Assembly: GCF_036516575.1 (NCBI RefSeq)
Contig: NZ_DATBTY010000060.1
Location: 62,001 to 126,000, forward strand
DNA: 64,000 nucleotides
Direction: 5' to 3'
From: Cerasibacillus sp036516575
GTDB lineage: Bacteria > Bacillota > Bacilli > Bacillales > Amphibacillaceae
Of this stretch, positions 27,286-35,588 are shown piece by piece. Positions within the stretch are counted from its first letter, which is position 1. The number at the start of each line of letters is the position of its first letter. The position numbers were made by a program, and so were the translations under genes. Below the pieces are notes generated by a model, which was not told where the DNA came from, made no database searches, and was given only the letters and a program-made list of their open reading frames with translations.

Positions 27286-27906
27286 TTGAATGTGTCGATA
27301 TAACCCGATTACTTTTCCCAAAATGGATACATTATTAAAAATAAGTGGGTCCATGGAGGAATTCTCAGGTTGTAGACGAATATGGTCTTTTTCTTTATAA
27401 AAACGTTTTACTGTTGCTTCATTCTCTTCAGTCATGGCAACGACAATTTCACCGTTTTCAGCTGTGTTCTGCTGTTTGACAATGACATGATCTCCATCTA
27501 AAATACCTGCCTCAATCATACTATCGCCATCAATGATTAAAATAAATAACTGATCATCAGGACTTGCTGCAGAATTTGGGACCGGTACAAACTCTTCGAC
27601 ATTTTCGATTGCTGTAATAGGTAATCCAGCCGTTACCTTACCGATAACCGGTGCATAACGTGCATCATCTTTTGGCACATGGTCATCCTCTGTTCGGTCA
27701 AGTATTTCAATCGCACGTGGCTTCGTTGGATCTCGGCGAATATAGCCTTTTTTCTCTAACCGTGAAAGATGCCCATGGACCGTCGAACTTGAAGCAAGAC
27801 CCACAGCCTTTGCAATTTCACGTACAGAAGGTGGGTAACCCTTTGTTTGCACTTCGCTTTTAATAAAACTTAGAATAGCGGCCTGTCTCTTTGACATCTT
27901 AGTCAT
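27283..27906 (-). CDS. lexA: SOS repressor LexA
   Basis: A 207-residue LexA (DinR). The N-terminal winged HTH (about 1-65) is followed by the S24 self-cleavage domain. The scissile bond is A93-G94 (KVTAGLP), the nucleophile S129 (DGDSMIEAG) and the general base K167 (ATVKRFY), each two residues later than in the 205-residue B. subtilis protein. It represses damage genes until RecA filaments trigger cleavage. It is divergent from an SOS locus, with three LexA boxes between them, so it is probably autoregulated. Confidence 0.97.
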   Translation of the reverse strand: MTKMSKRQAAILSFIKSEVQTKGYPPSVREIAKAVGLASSSTVHGHLSRLEKKGYIRRDPTKPRAIEILDRTEDDHVPKDDARYAPVIGKVTAGLPITAIENVEEFVPVPNSAASPDDQLFILIIDGDSMIEAGILDGDHVIVKQQNTAENGEIVVAMTEENEATVKRFYKEKDHIRLQPENSSMDPLIFNNVSILGKVIGLYRHIQ

Positions 27907-27966
27907 TATGTATCCACCTCACTCATATAGATTTATTAATAGTCTATCATTTTATATTTGCAAAAG

Positions 27967-28037
27967 CAAACATTCGTTCTAAAATCTATTGACAGGAACA
28001 ATTGTTCTGTTATAATGTTTATAAGAACATAGGTTCT
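27967..28037. promoter_or_regulatory. Three LexA boxes and promoter of the divergent SOS locus
   Basis: Boxes: CAAACATTCGTTCT (27967-27980), GGAACAATTGTTCT (27995-28008) and AGAACATAGGTTCT (28024-28037). The second fills the spacer of a promoter TTGACA (27989-27994) - 16 - TATAAT (28011-28016) reading rightward; the third lies just after the -10. The first is placed to serve lexA on the minus strand. Tight damage-dependent control of the rightward transcript is expected. Confidence 0.92.
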
Positions 28038-28058
28038 GTAGCGGAAGGGGTGAGAAAT

Positions 28059-28151
28059 ATGTTTGAAAAGTTGTTTCGAACAGATTTAATTTATGTTATT
28101 ATGTTCATTATTTCTTTAATCTTTTTGTATTTCTCTCTAATCATGGCTTAA
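28059..28151 (+). CDS. 30-residue SOS-controlled membrane miniprotein at the yneA position
   Basis: An ORF of 30 codons: a short charged N-terminus (MFEKLFRTD) and one hydrophobic helix (about residues 10-29, LIYVIMFIISLIFLYFSLIM), ending directly after it. AAGGGGTGAG lies 7 bases before the ATG, and the promoter upstream carries two LexA boxes. In B. subtilis this place holds yneA, and in Staphylococcus aureus sosA, SOS-induced division inhibitors with a membrane helix plus an extracellular domain; here no LysM domain follows in any frame. A division-inhibiting or membrane-acting role is an inference. In size it recalls SidA of Caulobacter. Confidence 0.72.
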   Translation: MFEKLFRTDLIYVIMFIISLIFLYFSLIMA

Positions 28152-28346
28152 AAATCCGTTTGGATAGATTCAAATGAATAGATGCACTGCATTGCTGTGA
28201 TATAATACATGCATGTAGCTTTAATTTACAAAATACATGCTTCAGCTAAAGAAGGAAGTAAAGTATCTTACTATCATGGATTTATGATGATTTATTCGTT
28301 CATGATTCAAATAGGGAATAAGTCTTTTTCGTCAAGGGGATTTTCA

Positions 28347-28985
28347 ATGAAAGCCATTATTTATTGTCGTGTAAGTACAAACAAACAAACACAAGAAACA
28401 TCATTAGAAAGACAAGAACAGGAATTAACCGAACTAGCTAACCAATTTGATTTTAATGTCATTAATATCATTACAGAAAAAGCAAGTGGATATGATATTG
28501 AACGAGAAGGTATTTTACATATATTACAATTGTTTTCTGAGAAAAAGGCAGATTGCCTTCTCATTCAAGATGAAACACGTTTAGGTCGTGGCAATACAAA
28601 AATCGCCTTGCTTCACCAATTAAATAAATTGAATGTAACCATATATACAGTCATCCATAATGGGAAATTAGAAGTATCTGAGGCTGATTCCATGGTGCTA
28701 AAAATCGTTAGTATTGTCGAGGAATATCAAAGACAGATTCACAATGCAAAAATCAAGCGCGGAATGAAGCGGGCCATATCCAAGGGATTCCACCCTGAAA
28801 AAAACCTTTCTAATCGGAACAAAGCTCCTGGTCGCGATCGTAAAGTATTTCCAATCGAAGAAGTTATCAGGTTGCGTGAGAAAGAGTTAACATTTGAAGA
28901 AATAGCTCATACTTTAAAAGGCTTAGGTTATAATGTATCTAAGGCAACTGTACATCGACGATATCAAGAATATCATAAGACTTGA
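28347..28985 (+). CDS. yneB: Serine recombinase family protein (YneB)
   Basis: A 212-residue resolvase/invertase. The N-terminal catalytic domain has YCRVSTNKQ with the active serine (S10) and EKASGYD, then LLIQDETRLGRG. The C-terminal HTH resembles Hin-type domains (TFEEIAHTLKGLGYNVSKATVHRR). Its homologue sits in the yneA-yneB-ynzC SOS operon of B. subtilis; a recombination target is unknown. The start at 28347 has AAGGGGA upstream; an open extension to 28209 has no family similarity. An extended -10 (TGATATAAT, 28198-28206) could give independent transcription. A terminator follows. Confidence 0.9.
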   Translation: MKAIIYCRVSTNKQTQETSLERQEQELTELANQFDFNVINIITEKASGYDIEREGILHILQLFSEKKADCLLIQDETRLGRGNTKIALLHQLNKLNVTIYTVIHNGKLEVSEADSMVLKIVSIVEEYQRQIHNAKIKRGMKRAISKGFHPEKNLSNRNKAPGRDRKVFPIEEVIRLREKELTFEEIAHTLKGLGYNVSKATVHRRYQEYHKT

Positions 28986-29010
28986 ATGGATAAACAGATA
29001 TGCGTATGAT

Positions 29011-29045
29011 AAAAAAGCAAGAGTCTCCATACTCTTGTTTTTTTA
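29011..29045 (+). terminator. Intrinsic terminator after yneB
   Basis: Inverted repeat CAAGAGT / ACTCTTG (29018-29024, 29031-29037) flanked by A-run and T-run. The 213 bases from here to ynzC hold no further feature I can identify. Confidence 0.88.
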
Positions 29046-29258
29046 TCATTGTAATAGATGGATTTCATCATTTTAAGACTCTATACAGGATAAGACCTAT
29101 AAGGTAAAAGAAGACTTTAAACATCATACCACTGTGGGGTCATCGGTTACATCCCTTTAGAATGAGTCTTTAGTTAGTGCATTAAAATTATGTATGTTTT
29201 AAAAGAAGTTATTATGGAATTAATAATGACGTAAACAAACAAACGAGGTGGAAAGTAT

Positions 29259-29492
29259 ATGTTAGATAAAAGTAAAATAGACCGCATTAATGAGCTAGCA
29301 AGAAAGAAAAAGATAGAGGGATTAACAGAGGCAGAAAAAAAAGAACAACAAGAATTAAGACAAGAATATCTCCAAAATATTCGTCAATCGTTTAAAAACC
29401 AACTAAAGTCGATGACGGTCATTGATCCAGAAGGAAAAGACGTTACGCCTCAAAAAGTACGTGACCTACAAGAACGTAGTCGTAAACATTAA
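29259..29492 (+). CDS. ynzC: DUF896 family protein (YnzC)
   Basis: A 77-residue, highly charged helical-hairpin protein of the DUF896 family. Typical motifs are RINELARKKK, EKKEQQELRQEYL and IDPEGKDVTP. Function is unknown. It is part of the SOS operon in B. subtilis, but here a terminator after yneB and a 270-base gap suggest separate control. The ribosome binding site is GAGGTGG. Confidence 0.92.
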   Translation: MLDKSKIDRINELARKKKIEGLTEAEKKEQQELRQEYLQNIRQSFKNQLKSMTVIDPEGKDVTPQKVRDLQERSRKH

Positions 29493-29621
29493 AAGATTCA
29501 TTAAATTGTTGGAATCTTCCACACTACATTAAGAGAAACTTATTATTACTTGTCGTACGTGGGAATTCATTATAATATGAAGGAAGCGAGGCTTATATCG
29601 TAATTGAAAGGGGCTTATCAA

Positions 29622-31625
29622 ATGGACATCGAAAAACTTTCTGTTAATGCAATACGTACGCTTTCAATTGATGCAATCGAAAAAGCGAATTCTGGTCACC
29701 CAGGCTTACCTATGGGTGCGGCTCCAATGGCTTATGTACTCTGGACTGATTTTATGAATCATAATCCTAATCATGCTTCATGGTTTAACCGTGACCGTTT
29801 TGTACTATCAGCAGGACACGGTTCAGCATTATTGTATTCCCTACTCCATCTATCCGGCTATCAGGTTTCAATAGATGACTTAAAGCATTTCCGTCAATGG
29901 CAATCGAATACACCGGGACATCCTGAAGTACTAGATACAGACGGTGTTGAAGCAACGACAGGTCCATTAGGCCAAGGGATTGCCATGTCCGTCGGTATGG
30001 CTATGGCAGAAGCACATTTATCTGGAAAGTATAATAAAGAAGATTTCCCAATTATTGATCATTATACATACGCCCTTGTCAGTGATGGTGATTTAATGGA
30101 GGGCATTTCTCATGAAGCAGCCTCCCTTGCTGGACATTTGAAGTTGCATAAACTAATTGCTCTATATGACTCTAACGACATTTCATTAGACGGCGAATTG
30201 AACCAAGCATTCTCTGAAAACACAGCAAAGCGTTTTGAGGCGTATGGATGGCAAGTTTTACGGGTTGAAGATGGAAATGATCTTGAAGCTATTCGTCAAG
30301 CTATTCGACTAGCAAAACAGAACAAAGAACAACCAACATTAATCGAAGTTAAAACAGTTATTGGTTATGGTTCACCAAATAAAGCGGGTTCTTCTCAATC
30401 ACATGGATCTCCGCTTGGGACAGAAGAAGTTAATTTAACAAAATCCTATTACGGTTGGGAACATGAGCCATTTGAGGTTCCACAAGCTGTTTATAATGAT
30501 TTTAAGCAAAAAACTATCGATAAAGGTGAAAAACTCGAAGAAAACTGGAATCATTTATTTAATGAATATAAAAATAAATATCCTGAAGAGGCAAATGAAT
30601 TAGGACAAGCTATAGCAGGAAAACTACCAGAGCATTGGGATGCTGAATTACCTACGTTTGAAACGAACAAAGATTCTTTAGCTACACGCGCTGCTTCTGG
30701 TAAAATGATTAATGCAATAAGTAAAACTGTACCTAACTTTTTCGGTGGGAGTGCAGACTTAGCCAGTTCTAATAAAACAATGATGGCTGAAGAAGGCGAT
30801 TTTTCACATGAAAATTATGCAGGAAGAAACATTTGGTTCGGGGTGCGCGAACATGCGATGGGTGCAGCATTAAACGGAATGGCTTTACACGGTGGTCTAA
30901 AAGTTTACGGTGGAACATTCTTTGTTTTTAGTGATTATTTACGTCCAGCAATCCGGATGTCAGCATTAATGCACACACCAGTAACGTATGTATTCACACA
31001 TGATTCCATTGCTGTTGGTGAGGATGGGCCAACTCACGAACCAATTGAACAGCTTGCTTCATTACGTGCCATGCCTAATTTATCTGTCATTCGCCCAGCA
31101 GACGGTAACGAAACACAAGCTGCTTGGCGTTTAGCGCTTGAATCAGAAAGTAAACCGACAGTATTAGTACTTACACGTCAAGATTTACCGACTCTACCTT
31201 CGACAAAAGAAAGAGCATATGAAGGGGTAAGTCGAGGAGCCTATGTTATTCGTCATGCCGATAAAGATAAGCCAGATGCGTTGCTACTCGCAACTGGTTC
31301 TGAAGTTCAACTTGCTCTAAAAGCACATGAGACCCTTAAAGAAAAAGGAATTGATGTATCTGTCGTAAGTATGCCTTCGTGGGATCGCTTTGAGGAACAA
31401 GATGAAGCATATCGAAACAAAGTGCTTCCGAAAGATGTGACTAAACGGGTCGCGATTGAAATGGCGTCTTCTTTAGGTTGGGAACGATATACGGGTACTG
31501 ATGGTGTAATAATGGGAATTGATAGATTTGGTGCCTCAGCTAAAGGAGAAAAGCTAATAGAAGAATTTGGTTTTACAGAAGAGCGAGTCGTTGAGACAGT
31601 TGAGCAATTAATGAAGGCTAAATAG
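29622..31625 (+). CDS. tkt: Transketolase
   Basis: A 667-residue thiamine-diphosphate transketolase of the non-oxidative pentose phosphate pathway, transferring two-carbon units between sugar phosphates. Motifs: N-terminal ANSGHPGLPMG, TGPLGQG, the TPP/Mg site VSDGDLMEGISHEAASLAGH, and C-terminal HDSIAVGEDGPTHEP. The length equals that of B. subtilis Tkt. The start ATG 29622 (MDIEKLS) has AAAGGGG upstream; the longer TTG-initiated form includes that site and is rejected. A TATAAT at 29571-29576 is a probable -10. Confidence 0.97.
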   Translation: MDIEKLSVNAIRTLSIDAIEKANSGHPGLPMGAAPMAYVLWTDFMNHNPNHASWFNRDRFVLSAGHGSALLYSLLHLSGYQVSIDDLKHFRQWQSNTPGHPEVLDTDGVEATTGPLGQGIAMSVGMAMAEAHLSGKYNKEDFPIIDHYTYALVSDGDLMEGISHEAASLAGHLKLHKLIALYDSNDISLDGELNQAFSENTAKRFEAYGWQVLRVEDGNDLEAIRQAIRLAKQNKEQPTLIEVKTVIGYGSPNKAGSSQSHGSPLGTEEVNLTKSYYGWEHEPFEVPQAVYNDFKQKTIDKGEKLEENWNHLFNEYKNKYPEEANELGQAIAGKLPEHWDAELPTFETNKDSLATRAASGKMINAISKTVPNFFGGSADLASSNKTMMAEEGDFSHENYAGRNIWFGVREHAMGAALNGMALHGGLKVYGGTFFVFSDYLRPAIRMSALMHTPVTYVFTHDSIAVGEDGPTHEPIEQLASLRAMPNLSVIRPADGNETQAAWRLALESESKPTVLVLTRQDLPTLPSTKERAYEGVSRGAYVIRHADKDKPDALLLATGSEVQLALKAHETLKEKGIDVSVVSMPSWDRFEEQDEAYRNKVLPKDVTKRVAIEMASSLGWERYTGTDGVIMGIDRFGASAKGEKLIEEFGFTEERVVETVEQLMKAK

Positions 31626-31658
31626 GTATTCGCACTAAAGAAACAATACAAATGATAA

Positions 31659-31725
31659 TTCGACAAAACTAGTTGAATTTGTTTGACAGTAATTGACAGT
31701 TTATTCCTCCTCTATTTTATATAAT
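31659..31725 (+). promoter_or_regulatory. Spo0A-type promoter of sirA
   Basis: TTCGACAAA (31659-31667) is an exact reverse-complement 0A box. TTGACAGT occurs twice, at 31683-31690 and 31693-31700, one helical turn apart, the second overlapping a -35 TTGACA. The -10 TATAAT (31720-31725) is 21 bases further on, a long spacing like that of Spo0A-activated spoIIG. It fits sirA being a Spo0A target. Confidence 0.6.
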
Positions 31726-31751
31726 CTAATATAAATAGAGGGGGAGATTGG

Positions 31752-32204
31752 ATGCAGATATATTCTATTTATTGGATTAAAGAAACCTTTGCTAAACATT
31801 TCTTCTATAAAAGCGATATCGTATACCGATTTATTAAAACTTATCATGCTACTAAACGGGATGATTTAGTAAGACAGTTTCAGTTTATAACGCATTCTTT
31901 TTCAGAAGCGACGGTTCAATCACAGCTTACCAAGTATTTAGCGAAGAAATATCAAATTCAGTATGAAGGAAATAGTGTTATTATAACATCAACAACCTTT
32001 ACAATGACTGTTTATATTTATGAAAAATATATTGTATTATATTGTCATTCACTAGAAGAGGCTGAGGCGGTATTGTTTCCGATTTTTCGTCTATTAGATT
32101 TGAATTTTTTTATCATGAGTCATACACATCCTCGTTTTGGCTGGATCGCTTCACTTATGGATAAAAAAGACAAAAGAAGTCGAAATGAAGTATTGTATTC
32201 CTAG
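31752..32204 (+). CDS. sirA: Sporulation inhibitor of replication SirA (YneE)
   Basis: A 150-residue SirA. In B. subtilis this protein binds domain I of DnaA at the onset of sporulation and blocks new rounds of replication, so that the sporangium holds two chromosomes. Recognised from IYWIKETFAKHFFYKSDI at the N-terminus, the YHSLEEAE-like segment (YCHSLEEAEAVLFPI) and its place between tkt and yneF. GAGGGGGAGA is the ribosome binding site. The upstream region carries a Spo0A box. Confidence 0.88.
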   Translation: MQIYSIYWIKETFAKHFFYKSDIVYRFIKTYHATKRDDLVRQFQFITHSFSEATVQSQLTKYLAKKYQIQYEGNSVIITSTTFTMTVYIYEKYIVLYCHSLEEAEAVLFPIFRLLDLNFFIMSHTHPRFGWIASLMDKKDKRSRNEVLYS

Positions 32205-32255
32205 CATGAATCAACTATACTGGACTAGGAACAACATGAAGGAGGAAGTGTTTTA

Positions 32256-32477
32256 ATGAGTTGGTATTGGGTAGTACTACTAGTTATTGCAGCACTCGTA
32301 GCTGGTGTTGCTCTCGGATTTTTTATTGCTCGAAAATATATGATGAAATATTTAAAAGAAAATCCACCCATTAATGAGCAAATGCTCCGCACATTAATGA
32401 TGCAAATGGGACAAAAACCATCACAAAAGAAAATCAATCAAATGATGCGTGCTATGAATAACCAAATGGATAAATAA
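32256..32477 (+). CDS. yneF: Small membrane protein YneF (UPF0154)
   Basis: A 73-residue protein with one N-terminal membrane helix (about 4-26) followed by a short basic, methionine-rich cytoplasmic tail ending MNNQMDK. The family motif GFFIARKYM..YLKENPPINE is visible. Function is unknown, though the gene is conserved across Firmicutes. AAGGAGGAAG precedes the ATG. A terminator follows. Confidence 0.92.
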   Translation: MSWYWVVLLVIAALVAGVALGFFIARKYMMKYLKENPPINEQMLRTLMMQMGQKPSQKKINQMMRAMNNQMDK

Positions 32478-32520
32478 TGACGACTGCTTGTCATATCGTC
32501 ATATCATAAAGCATCAACTT

Positions 32521-32564
32521 AAATCACTGGTTTATGAACAATGAATCAGTGATTTTTGTTTTTT
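32521..32564 (+). terminator. Intrinsic terminator after yneF
   Basis: Inverted repeat AAATCACTG / CAGTGATTT (32521-32529, 32547-32555), 17-base loop, T-rich tail. Confidence 0.8.
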
Positions 32565-32695
32565 GACAGCGTTAGTTTGCTGTCTATGATTGATGCGAGT
32601 CGATAATATGTCGTTTAATTGTCATATTCATTTTTTGTTTCAGGACGATTGATTTGGTAAAATATAGACAGCTTATGAAATTTGGGGGTTTTTTA

Positions 32696-33400
32696 ATGGC
32701 CGATATTAATGTGTTTATTGCGTTTGGGGCAGGCTTTCTATCATTTATTTCACCATGTGTTTTGCCGTTATATCCAGCATTTTTATCATATATCACTGGT
32801 ATGAGTGTTTCTGAACTGACAGATGATAATAAAATGATAAATCGGAAAAGTCTATTGCATACGATCTTTTTCTTAATTGGTTTCTCAAGTATATTTATTA
32901 TGCTCGGTTTTGCAACTTCTGCTATTTCCGAATTCTTATTAACATATCAAGACCTTATTAGGCAAGTAGGAGCCATATTAATTATTTTCTTCGGTCTTGT
33001 GATTGTTGGTATTTTTAACTTTGAATTCCTCATGAAGGATAAAAAAATTACATTTAAGAATAAGCCAGCCGGTTACTTCGGTTCATTTATTATTGGAATG
33101 GCCTTTTCACTCGGCTGGACACCGTGTACAGGTCCTATACTAGCAATTGTCTTATCTTTAGCTGCTACTCAACCTCAATTAGGTATGGTCATGATGATTA
33201 GTTACGTCCTTGGATTTTCATTACCATTCTTAATTCTGTCATTCTTTATTGGGAGAATGAATTGGATTAAAAAACATAGTCAAAAGTTAGTAAAAATCGG
33301 TGGTTACATTATGATTTTTATGGGAATTGCTTTGTTCTTTGACTGGATGACTAAATTAACCTCTTATTTATCTAGTCTGTTTAATTTTTCAGGGTTTTAA
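32696..33400 (+). CDS. ccdA: Cytochrome c biogenesis protein CcdA
   Basis: A 234-residue polytopic membrane protein (six helices) of the CcdA/DsbD family. It passes electrons from cytoplasmic thioredoxin to extracytoplasmic thiol-disulfide proteins for cytochrome c maturation and spore cortex synthesis. The redox cysteines are C21 (SFISPCVLPLYP) and about C144 (GWTPCTGP). A likely partner, the thioredoxin-like yneN, is encoded 6 kb downstream. The start at 32696 (MADINVFIAFGAG) has only GGGGGT as ribosome binding site; the upstream extension is rejected. Confidence 0.94.
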   Translation: MADINVFIAFGAGFLSFISPCVLPLYPAFLSYITGMSVSELTDDNKMINRKSLLHTIFFLIGFSSIFIMLGFATSAISEFLLTYQDLIRQVGAILIIFFGLVIVGIFNFEFLMKDKKITFKNKPAGYFGSFIIGMAFSLGWTPCTGPILAIVLSLAATQPQLGMVMMISYVLGFSLPFLILSFFIGRMNWIKKHSQKLVKIGGYIMIFMGIALFFDWMTKLTSYLSSLFNFSGF

Positions 33401-33404
33401 ATAG

Positions 33405-33440
33405 AAAACTCTTGCGCTTCATTTAGCGTAGGAGTTTTTC
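33405..33440 (+). terminator. Intrinsic terminator after ccdA
   Basis: Imperfect inverted repeat AAACTCTTGCGC / GCGTAGGAGTTT with T-run. Confidence 0.75.
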
Positions 33441-33540
33441 CTATCAATGGAACGTTCATAGAATTGAATTATTTAATGCAAAATAAGATTGAACTATGTT
33501 AAACTATAATTTAGTACTTCTAGTGAAAGGGACGTTTCGA

Positions 33541-33981
33541 ATGTACAAGCCAAACAATATTATTTTAAGAACAACAACATCATTAATTGCATTTATATTA
33601 TTAGGTTTTGCCATTTACTTGTTACTTGCTGGTCATAATTCACCTGGTGGTGGTTTTGTTGGCGGACTTGTGACTTCAGCCTCAGTTATTCTACTGTACA
33701 TGGCATACGGTCGAGAAACAGTAAATGATATGTTACCAATTAATTTTCGATCATTAATACCTGTTGGCTTATTAATAGCACTCTTAACAGGTTTAGGTGC
33801 ATTACTTTTTGGTTTTCCCTTTTTAACACACACATTTGGTTCTATTCATGTGCCAGTATTTGGCGACATTGAACTTGCTACAGCGATGTTATTTGACTTG
33901 GGAGTATATTTTACAGTTTTAGGATCAACGATTACGATTATTTTAAATATAGCTGATGACAGAAAAACAACGTCATCATAA
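33541..33981 (+). CDS. Orphan Mrp-type Na+/H+ antiporter subunit B
   Basis: A 146-residue protein with four membrane helices, clearly MrpB/MnhB-like: GHNSPGGGFVGGLVTSASV near residue 31-49, FPFLTHTFGSI, and GDIELATAMLFDLGVY. MrpB normally works only within a six- or seven-subunit Mrp complex encoded by one operon; no other mrp gene is present here. The start ATG 33541 (MYKPNNIIL) has AAAGGGA upstream. It is inserted between ccdA and yneI, which are neighbours in B. subtilis. A role in Na+ or pH handling is inferred from the family only. Confidence 0.88.
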   Translation: MYKPNNIILRTTTSLIAFILLGFAIYLLLAGHNSPGGGFVGGLVTSASVILLYMAYGRETVNDMLPINFRSLIPVGLLIALLTGLGALLFGFPFLTHTFGSIHVPVFGDIELATAMLFDLGVYFTVLGSTITIILNIADDRKTTSS

Positions 33982-34013
33982 CATAGTTGCTATTATAAAT
34001 GGGGGATCATAGT

Positions 34014-34370
34014 ATGGCGACAATCTTAATCGTCGATGATGCGAAATTCATCCGGTTAACTCTCGCAAATATATTAGAAAAAGAAAATCATGAAGTGGTA
34101 GGCGAAGCGGAAAATGGTGAAGAAGCTCTCCAGCTGTATCAACAACTAAAACCGGATCTTGTATTTATGGATATCACCATGCCGATAATGAACGGCGTCG
34201 AAGCTACAAAGAAAATAATTGAAAAAGATCCGAATGCAATAATTATCATATGTTCTGCGATGGGACAGCATAAAATTGTTGTTAGTGCGATTGAAGCAGG
34301 GGCTAAAGATTTTATCGTTAAACCATTTGATGAAAATCGTGTTTTGGAAACTGTTCAACAATTTATATAA
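34014..34370 (+). CDS. yneI: Stand-alone CheY-like response regulator (YneI/CcdB)
   Basis: A 118-residue receiver domain without an output domain. Conserved residues: acidic pair D8-D9, phospho-acceptor D53 (VFMDITMP), S81 and K103 (FIVKPF). In B. subtilis the gene lies between ccdA and ccdC but is not required for cytochrome c synthesis. The start ATG 34014 is 8 bases after GGGGGAT; ATG 33999 would include that site. No kinase is adjacent in the same operon; a PAS kinase begins 1.2 kb away beyond yneK. Confidence 0.92.
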   Translation: MATILIVDDAKFIRLTLANILEKENHEVVGEAENGEEALQLYQQLKPDLVFMDITMPIMNGVEATKKIIEKDPNAIIIICSAMGQHKIVVSAIEAGAKDFIVKPFDENRVLETVQQFI

Positions 34371-34401
34371 AGAAGAGTTGAATTGAAAAGAGTGGTTCAA
34401 T

Positions 34402-34884
34402 ATGTTTTGGGTAATAGCTAGTACGATTGTAGCAGCTTTTATGGCTACAATGATGATTATCGTCCGACTTAAAGCATCACAACAACCTGCTTCCGTTAAA
34501 AAGATTATTTTACCACCGGTTTTTATGAGTACTGGAGCATTGATGTTTGTTTTTCCAGTTTTTCGTGTTGCATGGACTCAAGTTATAGAAGCACTTGTTG
34601 TTGGGATGATTTTTTCTGTTTTTCTCATTAAGACATCTAAATTTGAAATAAAAGGTAAACATATATACTTAATACCATCTAAAGCATTTGTTTTTATTTT
34701 GTTCGGTTTACTCGCTATTAGATTGTTAGCCAAGACGTATTTAGGTACAAAAATATCTCTTGGTGAAACGAGTGGCATGTTTTTTCTGTTAGCTTTTGGA
34801 ATGATCGCTACATGGCGAGTTGCCATGCTTATTAAATTTAAAAAGCTAGAAAGAGAAATAAGCAATCATGCTTCACTAGATTAA
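34402..34884 (+). CDS. ccdC: CcdC family membrane protein (YneJ)
   Basis: A 160-residue membrane protein with four predicted helices (about 3-22, 39-75, 94-112, 122-145). Recognised as CcdC from its position and the motif MIIVRLKA followed by KKIILPPVFMSTGALMF. Its B. subtilis homologue is dispensable for cytochrome c maturation despite the name. The gene follows yneI after 31 bases and converges on yneK with a shared terminator. Confidence 0.88.
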   Translation: MFWVIASTIVAAFMATMMIIVRLKASQQPASVKKIILPPVFMSTGALMFVFPVFRVAWTQVIEALVVGMIFSVFLIKTSKFEIKGKHIYLIPSKAFVFILFGLLAIRLLAKTYLGTKISLGETSGMFFLLAFGMIATWRVAMLIKFKKLEREISNHASLD

Positions 34885-34916
34885 AAAAATGCGCTTTATA
34901 AGAAGCGCATTTTTTT
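34883..34916. terminator. Bidirectional terminator between ccdC and yneK
   Basis: Inverted repeat AAAAAATGCGCTT / AAGCGCATTTTTT; its T-run overlaps the yneK stop codon, so it can serve both convergent genes. Confidence 0.9.
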
Positions 34917-35385
34917 ATTTATATCGTTCTTGCCAATTTGGAGCGTAATCCTCATTTGCCATATTAAATAGAGGCTCATAAGGTGTTACATCAATATTCT
35001 TTTCATGAAGTTTCTTGCGTAGAAAGCGATGATCCCGTTTTGGTGTCGCGACAATATATCCTTCTATAACAAGTTCTTGAGTAATTTTATCTTTATTTTT
35101 TTTAAGTGCGATTTCCCCAATTTTACTGGCTATTTTATGTCGAGCTACATCTCTAAATAACTCTGGTATAGGTGAAACGAGGTCTTCTAATAAATCTTTT
35201 TCGGACTCATCCCACATATGTTTCGTTTTATCCATATAATAGACTTCCCAATCCATATCTGATTTACCATCGGCTTTAGGCAGCTGTTTTAAAAACTTGC
35301 GAAACATAAAAAACCCACCGATGGCCATCGTGCCTATTAAAAAGATTCCCCAAAAAATGAGCACATAGTTCATAATCCCTGACAT
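34915..35385 (-). CDS. yneK: DUF2621 membrane protein (YneK)
   Basis: A 156-residue protein with one N-terminal membrane helix (about 5-28, VLIFWGIFLIGTMAIGGFF) and a charged cytoplasmic domain with PCO-like helices (SEKDLLEDLVSPIPELFRDVARHKIASKIGEIA begins there). It belongs to the YneK/DUF2621 family, function unknown. The start at 35385 (MSGIMNY) is preceded by AAAGGGTGG on the minus strand; an in-frame ATG at 35412 lies before that site. It is encoded opposite to its neighbours, as in B. subtilis. Confidence 0.87.
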   Translation of the reverse strand: MSGIMNYVLIFWGIFLIGTMAIGGFFMFRKFLKQLPKADGKSDMDWEVYYMDKTKHMWDESEKDLLEDLVSPIPELFRDVARHKIASKIGEIALKKNKDKITQELVIEGYIVATPKRDHRFLRKKLHEKNIDVTPYEPLFNMANEDYAPNWQERYK

Positions 35386-35588
35386 TTTACCACCCTTTTT
35401 AAAGTAAATCATTAATATTTTAGTATTTATATTTATTTATTGACCCAATTATAGTATATTACTAATAAATAATTGTTTTAAAATGGAAATAACAACGATA
35501 GATACCTACATAATAATTATAGAGAATTATATCAGATAAACAAGTATCAGCTATCCCTTTAATAAAACACACTAAAGGAGGTAACACA

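Noticed and set aside
28152..28346. A frameshifted LysM domain that would make the 30-aa ORF a broken yneA
   Set aside because: None of the three forward frames downstream shows LysM-like residues, and the miniprotein ends cleanly at the membrane helix with a normal stop. A simple frameshift does not restore YneA.
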